From Microbacterium esteraromaticum (GTDB lineage Bacteria; Actinomycetota; Actinomycetes; Actinomycetales; Microbacteriaceae), in NCBI RefSeq assembly GCF_014084045.1, contig NZ_CP043732.1:2666001-2730000 (forward strand): 64,000 bases of DNA, read 5' to 3'. Shown here one piece after another: positions 9,507 to 19,028 of the stretch; position 1 is the stretch's first letter; every line of letters begins with the position of its first letter. A program made the translations under genes and the position numbers. The notes beneath the pieces were generated by a model, which was given only the letters and a program-made list of their open reading frames with translations, searched no databases and was not told the DNA's origin.

Positions 9507-11060
9507 ATGTCTTCTCTCTCTTCCGAACCGACGATCATCGCGCCCTCCGACGCGGCGATCACCGCTGACGGGCGCCGACGCTCTTACGAAGTGCGCACCT
9601 TCGGCTGCCAGATGAACGTGCACGACTCCGAGCGCCTGTCGGGATCGCTCGAGAGCGCGGGGTATGTGCGAGCGGATGCCGGCGACGAGGCCGACATCGT
9701 GATCATCAACACCTGCGCCGTCCGTGACAACGCCGCCGGGAAGCTGTACGGCACCCTCGGCCACCTCAAGTCCCGCAAGGACAAGCACGAGGGCATGCAG
9801 ATCGCCGTCGGCGGCTGCCTCGCGCAGATGGATCAGCAGGCGGTGCTCGACAAGGCGCCGTGGGTCGACGTCGTCTTCGGCACGCACAACATGGGCTCGC
9901 TGCCGGGCCTGCTCGAGCGCGCCCGCCACAACGGAGAGGCCGAGCTCGAAATCCTCGAGTCGCTCGAGATCTTCCCCTCCACGCTGCCCACCAAACGCGA
10001 CTCCGCGCACAGCGGATGGGTGTCGATCTCAGTCGGCTGCAACAACACGTGCACCTTCTGCATCGTTCCGAGTCTGCGTGGGAAGGAGAAGGACCGTCGG
10101 CCGGGCGACATCCTCAACGAGATCCGCCTCCTCGTGGAGGACGGAGCCATCGAGGTCACGCTGCTGGGCCAGAACGTGAACTCGTACGGCGTCGAGTTCG
10201 GCGACCGCCAGGCGTTCAGCAAGCTGCTGCGCGCCGCGGGCGAGATCGAGGGCCTCGAGCGGATCCGCTTCACCAGTCCGCACCCTGCGGCGTTCACCGA
10301 CGACGTCATCGACGCGATGGCGGAGACGCCGAACGTCATGCCGCAGCTGCACATGCCCCTGCAGTCGGGAAGCGACAGCATCCTCAAGGCGATGCGCCGC
10401 TCGTACCGCAGCTCGCGCTACCTCGGCATCATCGAGCGCGTGCGAGAGCGCATCCCGCACGCCGCGATCACCACCGACATCATCGTCGGCTTCCCCGGCG
10501 AGACCGACGAGGACTTCGAGGACACGATGCGCGTCGTCGAGCAGTCCCGGTTCTCAGGCGCCTTCACCTTCCAGTACTCCATCCGCGAGGGCACGCCGGC
10601 AGCCACAATGGAGAACCAGGTTCCCAAGGAGGTCGTGCAGCAGCGCTACGACCGCCTCATCGCCCTGCAGGAGCGCATCTCGCTCGAAGAGAACCAGAAG
10701 CAGGTGGGCCGCGAGGTCGAGGTGCTGGTATCGGTGGGCGAGGGCAAGAAGGATGCCGAGACGCACCGTCTCACGGGCCGTGCGGAGGACAACCGCCTCG
10801 TCCACTTCGAGGTGACTCCCGGCTCCGAGCTGCCTCGACCTGGAGATGTCGTCACGGTGAGGATCACTCACGGAGCACCGTTCCATCTGCTCGCGGACGA
10901 CCCGACCGGAGCTCCTCTTCGCATCCGCCGCACCCGCGGCGGTGACGCATGGGACCGCGCTCAGGCGGCGTCGTGTGGCGTGCCCGCACCGGCCGGTGAG
11001 TCGGGCGCACCCCGAGCGGTCTCGCTCGGCCTGCCGACGCTGCGGCCCGTCGGATCTTGA
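9507..11060 (+). CDS. miaB: tRNA-2-methylthio-N6-dimethylallyladenosine synthase MiaB
   Basis: Radical-SAM enzyme that methylthiolates i6A37 in tRNAs reading UNN codons. The 517-aa protein has the N-terminal UPF0004 domain with its three cluster cysteines (FGCQMN, NTCAVRD, GGCLAQ) and the radical-SAM CxxxCxxC in [14 protein letters not shown]-terminal TRAM domain is followed by an unconserved tail. Its partner miaA follows immediately: the MiaB stop overlaps the MiaA TTG start, so the two are translationally coupled. MiaA makes the substrate used by MiaB. Confidence 0.96.
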   Translation: MSSLSSEPTIIAPSDAAITADGRRRSYEVRTFGCQMNVHDSERLSGSLESAGYVRADAGDEADIVIINTCAVRDNAAGKLYGTLGHLKSRKDKHEGMQIAVGGCLAQMDQQAVLDKAPWVDVVFGTHNMGSLPGLLERARHNGEAELEILESLEIFPSTLPTKRDSAHSGWVSISVGCNNTCTFCIVPSLRGKEKDRRPGDILNEIRLLVEDGAIEVTLLGQNVNSYGVEFGDRQAFSKLLRAAGEIEGLERIRFTSPHPAAFTDDVIDAMAETPNVMPQLHMPLQSGSDSILKAMRRSYRSSRYLGIIERVRERIPHAAITTDIIVGFPGETDEDFEDTMRVVEQSRFSGAFTFQYSIREGTPAATMENQVPKEVVQQRYDRLIALQERISLEENQKQVGREVEVLVSVGEGKKDAETHRLTGRAEDNRLVHFEVTPGSELPRPGDVVTVRITHGAPFHLLADDPTGAPLRIRRTRGGDAWDRAQAASCGVPAPAGESGAPRAVSLGLPTLRPVGS

Positions 11061-11986
11061 CCGGCAGCCCCGCACCGCATCACGGGCCGCGCCTGTGGGC
11101 GATCGTCGGCGCCACCGGCACAGGCAAGAGCGAGCTGGCCCTCGACCTCGCCGAACACCTGCGCAGACAGGGCAGCCCTGCCGAGATCGTCAACGCCGAC
11201 GCCATGCAGCTGTACCGGGGCATGGACATCGGCACAGCCAAGCTCCGCATCGACGAGAGACGGGGCATCGCGCACCACCTGCTCGACGTCCGCGATGTCT
11301 CGGACGAGGCGGCCGTCGCCTGGTATCAGCCGATCGCCAGAGAGGCGATCAGCGGAATCCACGCTCGAGGGGGAGACGCGATCCTCGTCGGCGGATCAGG
11401 ACTGTACGTCTCGAGTGTGATCTTCGACTTCCGCTTCCCGCCGAGGGATGCCGCCGTCAGGTCGCGACTGGAGGCAGAGCTCGCGGAGAGCGGTGCCGGA
11501 GAGCTCTTCGAGCGGCTGCGTCAGCGGGACCCGGCGACCGCGGCGCGGATCGATCCGAAGAACGGCCGGCGTGTCGTCCGTGCGCTCGAGGTGATCGAGC
11601 AGGGCGGCTCCACGCATGGCGCCGCCCTGCCGGACGAGCCCGAGCTGTGGCATCCGCGGACCCGCATCATCGGGTTGCACACACCGAGGGAGCAGCTGGT
11701 CGAGCGCCTCGACCGGCGGGTCGAGCGCATGTGGCGCGAAGGGATGCTCGGCGAGGTCGAGCGGCTGCGCGCCGACGGCATCGAGGGCGGAGTCACGGCG
11801 TCGCGCGCGATCGGGTACGCCCAGGCGCTCGCACAGCTGCGGGGCGAGATGACGCAGGATGCGGCGATCGCCGAGACGCAGGCCCTCACCCGACGTTACG
11901 CGCGCAGGCAGGTGTCGTGGTTCAAGCGCTATGCCGACATCGAATGGGTCGAGCATCCCGTCGACATGTCCGCTCTGGCCAACTGA
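11057..11986 (+). CDS. miaA: tRNA dimethylallyltransferase MiaA
   Basis: Transfers the dimethylallyl group to A37 of tRNA, the step before MiaB. The 309-aa protein has the P-loop [10 protein letters not shown] near residues 18-27, the motif [18 protein letters not shown] and the C-terminal RRQVSWFKR signature. The TTG at 11057 is the only start that keeps the full P-loop domain without running far into miaB, and it forms a TTGA overlap with the miaB stop. Confidence 0.94.
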   Translation: MTGSPAPHHGPRLWAIVGATGTGKSELALDLAEHLRRQGSPAEIVNADAMQLYRGMDIGTAKLRIDERRGIAHHLLDVRDVSDEAAVAWYQPIAREAISGIHARGGDAILVGGSGLYVSSVIFDFRFPPRDAAVRSRLEAELAESGAGELFERLRQRDPATAARIDPKNGRRVVRALEVIEQGGSTHGAALPDEPELWHPRTRIIGLHTPREQLVERLDRRVERMWREGMLGEVERLRADGIEGGVTASRAIGYAQALAQLRGEMTQDAAIAETQALTRRYARRQVSWFKRYADIEWVEHPVDMSALAN

Positions 11987-12023
11987 TCTGGCGAGTGTCG
12001 GAGGCACGGGGCACGATGGGCGG

Positions 12024-12572
12024 ATGGCCACCCACTACTACACAGCCTCGTCACTCGACGGATTCATCGCGACGAGCGAGCACTCGCTCGACTGGCTTCT
12101 GACACAGGACATCGACCTGGGAGGCCCCATGGCCTATCCGGAGTTCATCGCGAGGATCGGTGCGCTCGCGATGGGGGCGTCGACGTTCGAGTGGATCATG
12201 CGTCATGAAGACGGGCGCTGGGACTACGAGCAGCCGACCTGGGTGTTCGCGCACCGCGAGCTCACCGCGCCTGAGAAGGGCGATGTGCGATTCGCGAAGG
12301 GTGACGTGCGGTCGATCCACGCGGAGATGACCGCCGCCGCAGACGGGAAGGATCTGTGGGTCGTCGGCGGGGGAGACCTCGCGGGGCAGTTCGCCGACGC
12401 CGGACTGCTGGATGAGATCTGGGTGCAGTACGCGCCGGTGACGCTCGGGTCCGGCGCCCCACTGCTGCCGCGTCGGATGGATCTCGAACTGATCGATGTC
12501 GATCGGAACCGGGCGTTCGCCTGCGCGCGCTATCGTGTGCTGACCGCAGTGAAGAATGGAGCGCACGCATGA
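12024..12572 (+). CDS. Dihydrofolate reductase-family (RibD C-terminal domain) protein
   Basis: A 182-aa protein with the RibD_C/DHFR-like fold: N-terminal TASSLDGFIAT, a central MGASTFEWI and the nucleotide-binding loop WVVGGGDLAGQFADAGLLDE. This family contains NADPH-dependent reductases of unassigned substrate that are distinct from true folA. It overlaps the following acetyltransferase gene by ATGA. Substrate cannot be told from sequence. Confidence 0.82.
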   Translation: MATHYYTASSLDGFIATSEHSLDWLLTQDIDLGGPMAYPEFIARIGALAMGASTFEWIMRHEDGRWDYEQPTWVFAHRELTAPEKGDVRFAKGDVRSIHAEMTAAADGKDLWVVGGGDLAGQFADAGLLDEIWVQYAPVTLGSGAPLLPRRMDLELIDVDRNRAFACARYRVLTAVKNGAHA

Positions 12573-13009
12573 CGGTGCAGATCAGGGCCTTCGTCGACGA
12601 GGACACCGACGCAGTGGTGGCCCTGTGGCACGAGGCGGGGCTCACCCGCGCGTGGAACGATCCGCATGCCGACATCCGGCGCATACGTGCGGTATGGCCG
12701 GACCTGCTGCTCGTCGCGGAGGACGACGGGCGAGTCGTCGGCTCGGTGATGGCCGGCTACGACGGACATCGGGGGTGGCTCTACTACCTGGCCAGCGCCC
12801 CGCACCGCCGAGGTGAGGGAATCGGACGTGCGCTGGTCGCCGAAGCGGAGCGTCGCCTAGTCGCGCTGGGCTGCCCCAAGGTGCAGCTGATGGTGCGCCC
12901 CGGCAACGAGATCGTGTTCGCCTTCTACGACAGCGCAGGTTACGAGCGCTTCGACATCGCCATGACCGGCAAGCGGCTCATCGTCGACGAGCCCGCACCC
13001 GCCGTGTGA
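12569..13009 (+). CDS. GNAT-family N-acetyltransferase
   Basis: A 146-aa single-domain GNAT protein. The acetyl-CoA-binding motif A is HRRGEGIGRALVAEAERR, preceded by the strand LYYLASAP and followed by FAFYDSAGYER. It resembles the YpeA-type subgroup. It is coupled to the upstream reductase by an ATGA overlap. The acceptor substrate is unknown. Confidence 0.88.
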   Translation: MTVQIRAFVDEDTDAVVALWHEAGLTRAWNDPHADIRRIRAVWPDLLLVAEDDGRVVGSVMAGYDGHRGWLYYLASAPHRRGEGIGRALVAEAERRLVALGCPKVQLMVRPGNEIVFAFYDSAGYERFDIAMTGKRLIVDEPAPAV

Positions 13010-13032
13010 GCGTTCGCCCGCGCCGGCTTCTC

Positions 13033-13038
13033 TAGACT
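13033..13038 (+). promoter_or_regulatory. Candidate -10 box of dapF (leaderless type)
   Basis: TAGACT ends exactly 6 nt before the dapF ATG, so a transcript starting about 7 nt downstream of the box would begin at the start codon. No Shine-Dalgarno is present in the intervening TTCGC-type sequence, which supports a leaderless mRNA. Confidence 0.5.
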
Positions 13039-13044
13039 GTTCGC

Positions 13045-13917
13045 ATGGTCGCATTCACCAAGGGGCACGGCACGGGCAACGACTTCGTGATCATCGAGGA
13101 CGTCGACGGCGAGCTGGATCTCACCGCCGCGCAGGTGCAGGCGCTCTGCGACCGGAACTTCGGCGTCGGCGGCGACGGCGTGCTGCGGGTGGTGCGCTCG
13201 CGGGCACTGCCAGAAGGAGCGGCTGCCCTCGCGGAGGAGCCCGACGCCGAATGGTTCATGGACTACCGCAACGCGGACGGCTCGACAGCCGAGATGTGCG
13301 GCAATGGCATCCGGGTCTTCGCGCACTACCTGCTGCGCGCCGGACTCGCGACGATCGAGAGCGGCTCGACACTGCCGATCGGCACGAGGGCGGGTGTGCG
13401 TGACGTGATGCGCTCGGAGAACGGCTATCAGGTCGACCTCGGGCTGTGGAAGCTCACCGGCGGCGAGCCGCTCGCCCGTGCTGCAGGACTGTCGGTTCCC
13501 AGACCTGGTCTCGGAATCGACGTGGGCAACCCGCACGTCGTCGTCGCGCTGGCGTCAGAGGACGAGCTCGCCGGTCTCGATCTGAACCCCACGCCCGTCC
13601 TCGACCCCGCGCCGATCGACGGCGCGAACGTCGAGTTCGTGGTGCCCGGTGAGCCGCTGGTGCGCGACGGGGTCGGGCATGTGCGCATGCGGGTGCACGA
13701 GCGAGGCGTTGGCGAGACGCTCAGCTGCGGTACCGGCGTGGCGGCCACCGCGCTCGCGGTGCGTCATTGGGCGGGAGCACGCGCTCCGCACCAGTGGCGC
13801 GTCGAGGTGCCCGGCGGTGTGCTCGGCGTTCGGATGTTCCCCGCGGAGGATGGCGAGCACGTGGCCCTGTCCGGACCCGCTCAGCTCGTCTACCGAGGCG
13901 AGATCGACCTGGTCTGA
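13045..13917 (+). CDS. dapF: Diaminopimelate epimerase
   Basis: Interconverts LL- and meso-diaminopimelate for lysine and peptidoglycan synthesis. The 290-aa protein starts with the family signature [12 protein letters not shown]. It has both catalytic cysteines, in AEMCGNGIR (about residue 87) and LSCGTGVAA (about residue 230), plus VGNPHVV. The TAGACT box 6 nt upstream points to leaderless expression. It is convergent with the methyltransferase gene that follows. Confidence 0.96.
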   Translation: MVAFTKGHGTGNDFVIIEDVDGELDLTAAQVQALCDRNFGVGGDGVLRVVRSRALPEGAAALAEEPDAEWFMDYRNADGSTAEMCGNGIRVFAHYLLRAGLATIESGSTLPIGTRAGVRDVMRSENGYQVDLGLWKLTGGEPLARAAGLSVPRPGLGIDVGNPHVVVALASEDELAGLDLNPTPVLDPAPIDGANVEFVVPGEPLVRDGVGHVRMRVHERGVGETLSCGTGVAATALAVRHWAGARAPHQWRVEVPGGVLGVRMFPAEDGEHVALSGPAQLVYRGEIDLV

Positions 13918-13941
13918 TCGGCGCGGTGCGGCGGGGCGCGG

Positions 13942-14589
13942 CTACTCGGGCAGCGCGATAGGCGCGGTCGGCGGAGTTCCGTGCCGGCGGACCTTGAGGA
14001 CCCGGTATCCCTTGCCCGTCGCCGCACGCGTGACGGTGTAGCCGGGGGCGAAGACCGACGTCATCCAGCGCTGGAGCGAGTCGGAGCCCAGGTTGCGCTG
14101 AACCACCATCCACGCGTCGCTGCGCTCGTCGAGGCGGGGGATCCAGCGCTCCAGCATGCTGTGCAGCTCGCTCTTGCCCACGCGGATGGGCGGATTCGAT
14201 CGGATCGTCGTGAACGCGACGTCGTCGGGAACATCCTCCGGTCTCACGGCGTTGACATTGCTGAGGCCAAGGGACTCGGCGTTTCGGCGGGTGAGATCCA
14301 GGGCCCGCTCATTGACATCGACAGCCCAGACCGTGGCGTGCGGCGACGAGAGGGCCATGGTGAGACTGATCGGGCCCCAGCCGCATCCGAGGTCGAGGAA
14401 ATTGCCGCTGGGCGGCAGAGGAGCCATGTTGGCGAAGAGCACCGCGGTGCCGGTGTCGAGACGGTCGGGGCTGAACACGCCGCCTGCCGTGGTCACCTCG
14501 CGATCGCGGCCCGCGAGCGGGACCGTGATGGTTCGGAGGTTCTCGGCACTGGCCGGGGCCGCACTGAAGTAATGATCGGACGACGGCAT
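13942..14589 (-). CDS. Class I SAM-dependent methyltransferase (RsmC-like)
   Basis: A 215-aa 'methyltransferase small' domain protein. The SAM-binding motif I is FLDLGCGWGPISLTMA and the catalytic motif IV is SNPPIRVGK, the NPP signature of N-methyltransferases acting on rRNA guanines such as RsmC (16S m2G1207). It lacks the N-terminal pseudo-domain of E. coli RsmC, which is usual for actinobacterial homologues. Specificity for 16S rRNA is inferred from the family. Confidence 0.82.
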   Translation of the reverse strand: MPSSDHYFSAAPASAENLRTITVPLAGRDREVTTAGGVFSPDRLDTGTAVLFANMAPLPPSGNFLDLGCGWGPISLTMALSSPHATVWAVDVNERALDLTRRNAESLGLSNVNAVRPEDVPDDVAFTTIRSNPPIRVGKSELHSMLERWIPRLDERSDAWMVVQRNLGSDSLQRWMTSVFAPGYTVTRAATGKGYRVLKVRRHGTPPTAPIALPE

Positions 14590-14659
14590 GCAGTGAGCGT
14601 ACCGGACACCGCGGGCTAAGGTTAAGGCGCGTCTCAGAGAGGACAGAGTTCACCACCGG

Positions 14660-16168
14660 ATGACGAACACCAACGACGACAACACAACACAGGATGCACT
14701 GGATCGCGTGCTGGCCAACGCCGAGCCGCGTACTCAGCCGCGCGTGTTCGGCGCCGCCCAGGCGCTGCAGGACGCAGCATCCGCCGCCCACACCGATGCG
14801 GACGGCGAGCAGTGGGATCTCGAGGACCGGCACGCGCTGCGCCGCGTCGCGGGCCTCTCCACCGAGCTCGAAGACGTCACAGAGGTCGAGTACCGCCAGC
14901 TGAGGCTGGAGAACGTCGTGCTGGTGGGCGTGTACCCGCAGGGTGCGCAGGAGGACGCCGAGAACTCGCTGCGCGAGCTCGCCGCCCTCGCCGAGACCGC
15001 CGGCGCCGTCGTGCTCGACGGGCTGCTGCAGCGCAGGCCACACCCCGACCCCGCCACCTACCTGGGCCGCGGCAAGGCGCAGGAGCTCAAGGAGATCGTC
15101 GCCGCCGTCGGTGCAGACACGGTCATCGCCGACACCGAGCTGGCGTCGAGCCAGCGTCGAGCCCTCGAAGATGTCGTGAAGGTGAAGGTCATCGATCGCA
15201 CCACCGTCATCCTCGACATCTTCAGTCAGCACGCGAAGAGCCGAGAGGGAAAGGCGCAGGTCGAGTTGGCTCAGCTCGAGTACCTGCTGCCCCGCCTGCG
15301 CGGATGGGGTGAGTCGATGAGCCGCCAGGCCGGCGGCCAGGTCGGCGCAGGAGGCGCCGGTATGGGCTCGCGCGGACCGGGTGAGACGAAGATCGAGCTC
15401 GATCGTCGCCGCATCCGCACCCGCATGGCGCAGCTGCGCAAGCAGATCCGCGACTTCGCGCCCGCCCGCGATGCCAAGCGCGCAGAGCGCAAGCGCAACA
15501 CCATCCCCTCGGTCGCGATCGCCGGGTACACGAACGCGGGCAAGTCGAGTCTGCTGAACGCGCTGACCAGTGCGGGCGTGCTGGTCGAGAACGCCTTGTT
15601 CGCGACTCTGGACGCCACCGTGCGTCGCGCCGAGTCGGCCGATGGGCGCGTGTACACCCTCGCCGACACCGTCGGCTTCGTGCGCAACCTGCCCCACCAG
15701 CTGGTCGAGGCGTTCCGCTCGACGCTGGAGGAGGTCGGGCAGGCCGATCTGCTCGTGCACGTGGTCGATGGATCGCATCCGGATCCCTCCGCGCAGCTGC
15801 AGACGGTGCGCGACGTGATCGGCGACGTGGGCGGGCGCGACATCCCCGAGATCGTCGTGTTCAACAAGGCCGACCTGATCGACGACGACGAGCGACTCGT
15901 GCTGCGCGGGCTCGCGCCCGACGCGCATTTCGTCTCGTCACGGACAGGGGAGGGCATCCCCGAGCTGCGAGCGGAGATCGAGCGACGACTGCCGATGCCG
16001 GCGGTCGAGGTGCGCGCACTGGTGCCGTACGACCGGGGCGACCTGATCTCTGCCGTGCACGAGAGCGGCGTCCTGATCTCGGCCGAGCATGAGGAGAACG
16101 GCACGGCTGTTCACGCGCACGTCTCGGAGCGTCTGGCTGCCGAGCTCGCGCCGTTCGCCGTCGACTGA
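14660..16168 (+). CDS. hflX: GTPase HflX
   Basis: Ribosome-associated GTPase that rescues or splits stalled ribosomes. The 502-aa protein has an actinobacterial N-terminal extension, the HflX domain with the glycine-rich linker AGGAGMGSRGPGETK, then the G domain: Walker A GYTNAGKSS near residue 288, DTVGF and NKAD. A short C-terminal domain follows. Convergent with the SIMPL-domain gene; a perfect 14-bp hairpin lies in the spacer. hflX and tmRNA being only about 840 nt apart puts two ribosome-rescue functions side by side. Confidence 0.94.
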   Translation: MTNTNDDNTTQDALDRVLANAEPRTQPRVFGAAQALQDAASAAHTDADGEQWDLEDRHALRRVAGLSTELEDVTEVEYRQLRLENVVLVGVYPQGAQEDAENSLRELAALAETAGAVVLDGLLQRRPHPDPATYLGRGKAQELKEIVAAVGADTVIADTELASSQRRALEDVVKVKVIDRTTVILDIFSQHAKSREGKAQVELAQLEYLLPRLRGWGESMSRQAGGQVGAGGAGMGSRGPGETKIELDRRRIRTRMAQLRKQIRDFAPARDAKRAERKRNTIPSVAIAGYTNAGKSSLLNALTSAGVLVENALFATLDATVRRAESADGRVYTLADTVGFVRNLPHQLVEAFRSTLEEVGQADLLVHVVDGSHPDPSAQLQTVRDVIGDVGGRDIPEIVVFNKADLIDDDERLVLRGLAPDAHFVSSRTGEGIPELRAEIERRLPMPAVEVRALVPYDRGDLISAVHESGVLISAEHEENGTAVHAHVSERLAAELAPFAVD

Positions 16169-16170
16169 CC

Positions 16171-16202
16171 CTCATGCGGGCGGATACCTCCGCCCGCATG
16201 AG
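16171..16202. terminator. Bidirectional hairpin terminator after hflX
   Basis: A perfect 14-bp stem (CTCATGCGGGCGGA, 16171-16184, with its complement at 16189-16202) closes a 4-nt loop, three bases after the hflX stop and just before the end of the convergent gene. No U-tract, as is common for high-GC actinobacterial terminators. Confidence 0.75.
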
Positions 16203-16208
16203 CGCGGG

Positions 16209-16859
16209 TCAGGATGCCGAGAATCGACCCTCGACGGTGGCGGAGACGGTGATCTCCTCACCCTGGAACTCCATGGCAGGTGCCGAGTCCATCGCCATGC
16301 CGCGCATCGCCACGGGCTTGAAGGCGGCGCTCTCGGTCGACATCAGCCCGCGATCGGAGATCTCTCTCGGCGTGACGTTCTGCAGACCGAGAGCCTGCGC
16401 GTAGGCCCGTGCTCTGGAGACGGCGACGCCGACGGCCTGGGTCGCGACCTCGCGCTCGACCTCGCGTTCGGTCTCTGGGGTGAGATGCCAGTCGACTGCT
16501 CCGACCGAGACCCCTGTGTCGGCGGAGATCTCGGTGACCCACTCCGACATCTCCGAGAAGTCCGAGAACGTCGCGGTGAAGTCGATGCTCGCGCGGTACA
16601 CCGGGGCGAGCCGCCGACCGTCGCTGTTCCACGGTCGGTCGGCATACACGCTCATCCGCTGACTGCTCCACTCCGTGATGCTGCCCGAGGTCTTGCGCTC
16701 CTCGATCCCCTCGCGCACGGGCGCGGCGGCTGCGAGAGCACGCTCGACGACATCGGCGCGCTCGGGACCGTCGAACGAGACCGAGAGGTGGACGGTGGCA
16801 CGCTCGGGTGCGACGCGCAGTTCGTGCTCGCCTCGCACGGTGATGATGACTTCGCTCAT
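16209..16859 (-). CDS. SIMPL (DUF541) domain-containing protein
   Basis: A 216-aa protein with the N-terminal strand ITVRGEHELRVAPERATV and a C-terminal half with ARAYAQALGL, both typical of the SIMPL/oxidative-stress-defence fold. There is no signal peptide in this start, unlike many secreted SIMPL proteins, so a cytoplasmic location is likely. An upstream in-frame start would add 37 residues of low quality. Function in the family is poorly defined. Confidence 0.82.
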   Translation of the reverse strand: MSEVIITVRGEHELRVAPERATVHLSVSFDGPERADVVERALAAAAPVREGIEERKTSGSITEWSSQRMSVYADRPWNSDGRRLAPVYRASIDFTATFSDFSEMSEWVTEISADTGVSVGAVDWHLTPETEREVEREVATQAVGVAVSRARAYAQALGLQNVTPREISDRGLMSTESAAFKPVAMRGMAMDSAPAMEFQGEEITVSATVEGRFSAS

Positions 16860-17004
16860 GCGAGCGACTGTACGGCACCACGATGACAGGCCCGTCGCGG
16901 AATAGCATCCGCGGTCGATCCGTTGTAGTCTGTGATGCTCGGGAGCACCTGCTCCCGCTGGTAATTCCACAGTGTGACAGTGGCTCCTTCGCGAGAAGGT
17001 TCAC

Positions 17005-17374
17005 GGGGCTGATCGGTTTCGACGGCGCCTGTGTATCGACGAGAAGCGGGCCGAGGATGCAGGGTTATCTCGTGAACGCTCCCTGCGAACCTATAGTTGC
17101 CGAATCCAAGCGCAACGACTTCGCCCTCGCTGCCTAAGCGAGCCCGATAGTCCGTCAGACCGTATGTGATCCCGATACGGACCCTGGCGTCATCTAGGGA
17201 TCTTGCTGCGTGATGGCGTCTGGACGTCACGTGGGACTCTTCCCAGACTGGGCTCGTCGACTTAGGTGTCTGTGACAAAGGTCGGAGCCGAGCAGAACGC
17301 CTCCACAGACTGCGCCCGGAGAAGACGTGGATTAGCAGCGTCGGACGGGGGTTCGATTCCCCCCAGCTCCACCA
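17005..17374 (+). ncRNA. ssrA: Transfer-messenger RNA (tmRNA)
   Basis: Rescues stalled ribosomes and tags nascent chains for proteolysis. The 5' end GGGGCTGATCGGTTTCGAC and 3' end with T-arm GGTTCGATTCC and AGCTCC-ACCA form the tRNA-like acceptor; CCA is encoded at 17372-17374. The acceptor pairs G-C, G-C, G-U, G-C, C-G, U-A. The tag reading frame runs 17099-17134 with TAA at 17135-17137, giving AESKRNDFALAA, ending in the ALAA degron read by ClpXP. The RNA is a one-piece molecule about 370 nt long. Confidence 0.97.
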
Positions 17375-17390
17375 AGCCGCTGTCACTGTG

Positions 17391-17437
17391 GATGACGCCC
17401 GCGATCCCTGCAGATGCAGGAGATCGCGGGCGTCGTC
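17391..17437. terminator. Hairpin terminator after tmRNA
   Basis: A 16-bp stem pairs 17391-17406 with 17422-17437 (one G-U pair) and encloses a 15-nt interior that itself folds (CCTGCAGATGCAGG). It lies 17 nt after the tmRNA 3' end and before the convergent oxidoreductase pseudogene, so it can serve both strands. Confidence 0.8.
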
Positions 17438-17458
17438 GTCTGCGGTCCGACCGGCGCG

Positions 17459-18063
17459 TCAGCGACCCGATGCCATGACGACCGAGCCGTGCTGCTCGGC
17501 GGCTGCGGCGATGAGCTCCCGAAGCGCGCCAGCGGTGACGTTCGCACCGAAGGTCGGATACCCGGGCTGCAGCAGAACGCCGGCGGCCAGAGGACCCGCG
17601 ACGACCGGATCGAAGCCGAGGGCGTCGACGAACTCCGAGACGGGCGCGATGTCGGCTCCATCTCCCGCGACGGCGATCGCACGACGTCCGTCCATGCCTG
17701 CCGGTCGAGCCTCGTCCTCGAGGTCGTGGTAGCCCATGTGATTCAGCGCCTTCACGACCCGCGCTCCGGACAGGAACTGCTGGACGATGTCGCTCGTCGA
17801 GGTGCGCGGGTCGTTCAGGTCGTCACGGATGCCGTCGGTCTCCCACCAGTAGTTCATCGCGTCGACGACGAGCTTGCCCTGGAGGAGTTCGGCGGGAAGC
17901 GAGTCGAGCTTGCCGAGGGAAGCGCGAGCACCACGATGTCGGCCTCGCGAATGGCGTCCTCCGCCCGCACGGCGGTGGCACCCGGGACCAGCACGTCGAT
18001 CGTCAGGGCGATGCGCTCGGGCTCGCGAGAGCCGGCGACGAGCACCCGGGGGGCGGAGATCAC
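17459..18063 (-). pseudogene. NADP(H)-dependent oxidoreductase / F420 reductase-like protein, degraded
   Basis: Homologous to small Rossmann proteins annotated as NADPH-dependent F420 reductase or NAD(P)-binding domain proteins. Two defects are visible. The frame breaks at 17917-17920, where a run that should read CCCCTC on the coding strand reads [14 protein letters not shown] and [11 protein letters not shown] are in different frames. Also, the protein starts [12 protein letters not shown] and jumps straight to [10 protein letters not shown], so the dinucleotide-binding GxGxSG loop and first helix, about 24 codons, are missing. The GTG start overlaps the TetR stop (GTGA), so the gene was coupled to that regulator. 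The downstream body ([29 protein letters not shown]) is otherwise well preserved. Confidence 0.8.
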
Positions 18064-18665
18064 GTGCGCAGGCGCAGACCGTCCAGGGCGACGGCGCGGA
18101 TTTCGGCACCGAGCAGCTCCGGATCGACCGGGCCGTCCGGACGGTACCACTCGACGACCGAGTTGATCATCCCGAAGATCAGGCGCGTGGCGACACCGGC
18201 ATCCAGATCGGCCCGCACGAGCCCCTCGGCCTGCGCTTCACGCACCAGACCCGTCACCGTGTGATCGAACCGGCGACGGCGCTCGAGAGCGGCGAGCTCG
18301 ATGTCGCTGTTGCCGCGCAGACGCAGCAGCAGCGTCACCTGCGGCTGGCTCTCGGTCAGCACCCGTACGGCGCCGTCGACGATCGCGGTCAGCCGCTCAG
18401 CGGGGGTGGGACGCCGGAGAGCCGCCTCGAGGGCATCCTCCAGCCCGCCCAGGGCATCGTCGAGCGCGATCTCGAGGATCTGCGCCTTCGAGTCGACGTG
18501 GTGGTACAGGGCCGACTTGGTGACGCCGAGCCTGGCTGTGAGATCGGATACGGATGTGGCGTCATAGCCCTGCTCGTTGAAGAGCTGGACACCGGCGCGG
18601 ATGACGTCGGCACGGTCGTGTCCCGGACGCCCACGGCGCTGCGGACGCTTCGTCGTAGCGGTCAC
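18060..18665 (-). CDS. TetR/AcrR-family transcriptional regulator
   Basis: A 201-aa repressor with the N-terminal helix-turn-helix at about residues 20-62 ([39 protein letters not shown]). The ligand-binding region ends [20 protein letters not shown], a pattern seen in regulators of acyl-CoA or aromatic acid metabolism. The ligand is unknown. It is the first gene of a two-gene unit with the oxidoreductase pseudogene. The next gene upstream is divergent. Confidence 0.9.
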   Translation of the reverse strand: MTATTKRPQRRGRPGHDRADVIRAGVQLFNEQGYDATSVSDLTARLGVTKSALYHHVDSKAQILEIALDDALGGLEDALEAALRRPTPAERLTAIVDGAVRVLTESQPQVTLLLRLRGNSDIELAALERRRRFDHTVTGLVREAQAEGLVRADLDAGVATRLIFGMINSVVEWYRPDGPVDPELLGAEIRAVALDGLRLRT

Positions 18666-18782
18666 GGGCGGGTCCTCGGCATGTCCCCACTCTAGCCGCG
18701 CGGAGCTCGTCGGACCGGCCGCAGCATGGAGCGTCAGACCGCTAAGCTGAGGGGGTAATCCGACGATCGGAAAGGCTTCGAC

Positions 18783-18980
18783 GTGGTCGACTTCATCGTG
18801 TTCATGGTTCTGTTCCTGGGCGGCATGTGGCTGTTCGGCGCTGCATGGGAGATGCCGGAGTGGCAGGGCGTCGCGTTCAGCGCGGGCATCATCCTCGTCA
18901 GCCTCGCCCTGGCGTACGTCATGCGTCAGCGCGGCTCGGCCACGCGTCGTACCGACAACTGGAACCAGCGCCAGAACTGA
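18783..18980 (+). CDS. Small two-helix membrane protein
   Basis: A 65-aa protein with two hydrophobic helices (FIVFMVLFLGGMWLFGAAW and FSAGIILVSLALAYVM) joined by a short loop and ending in a basic, polar C-terminus. GTG start with a GGAAAGG ribosome binding site about 9 nt upstream; TAAGCT near 18741 is a possible -10. A perfect hairpin follows the stop, so it is a monocistronic unit. Not recognised as a named family. Confidence 0.75.
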   Translation: MVDFIVFMVLFLGGMWLFGAAWEMPEWQGVAFSAGIILVSLALAYVMRQRGSATRRTDNWNQRQN

Positions 18981-18982
18981 CC

Positions 18983-19010
18983 GAAGGCGCCGCCGGAAGG
19001 CGGCGCCTTC
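18983..19010. terminator. Hairpin terminator
   Basis: Perfect 12-bp stem (GAAGGCGCCGCC with its complement) around a GGAA tetraloop, starting 3 nt after the upstream stop codon. It also faces the 3' end of the convergent lipoprotein gene. Confidence 0.85.
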
Positions 19011-19028
19011 ATCTCCGGGCCTGTTCGC

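Noticed and set aside
14309..15928. 539-codon minus-strand frame over hflX
   Set aside because: Shadow of hflX; no motif and no ribosome binding site.
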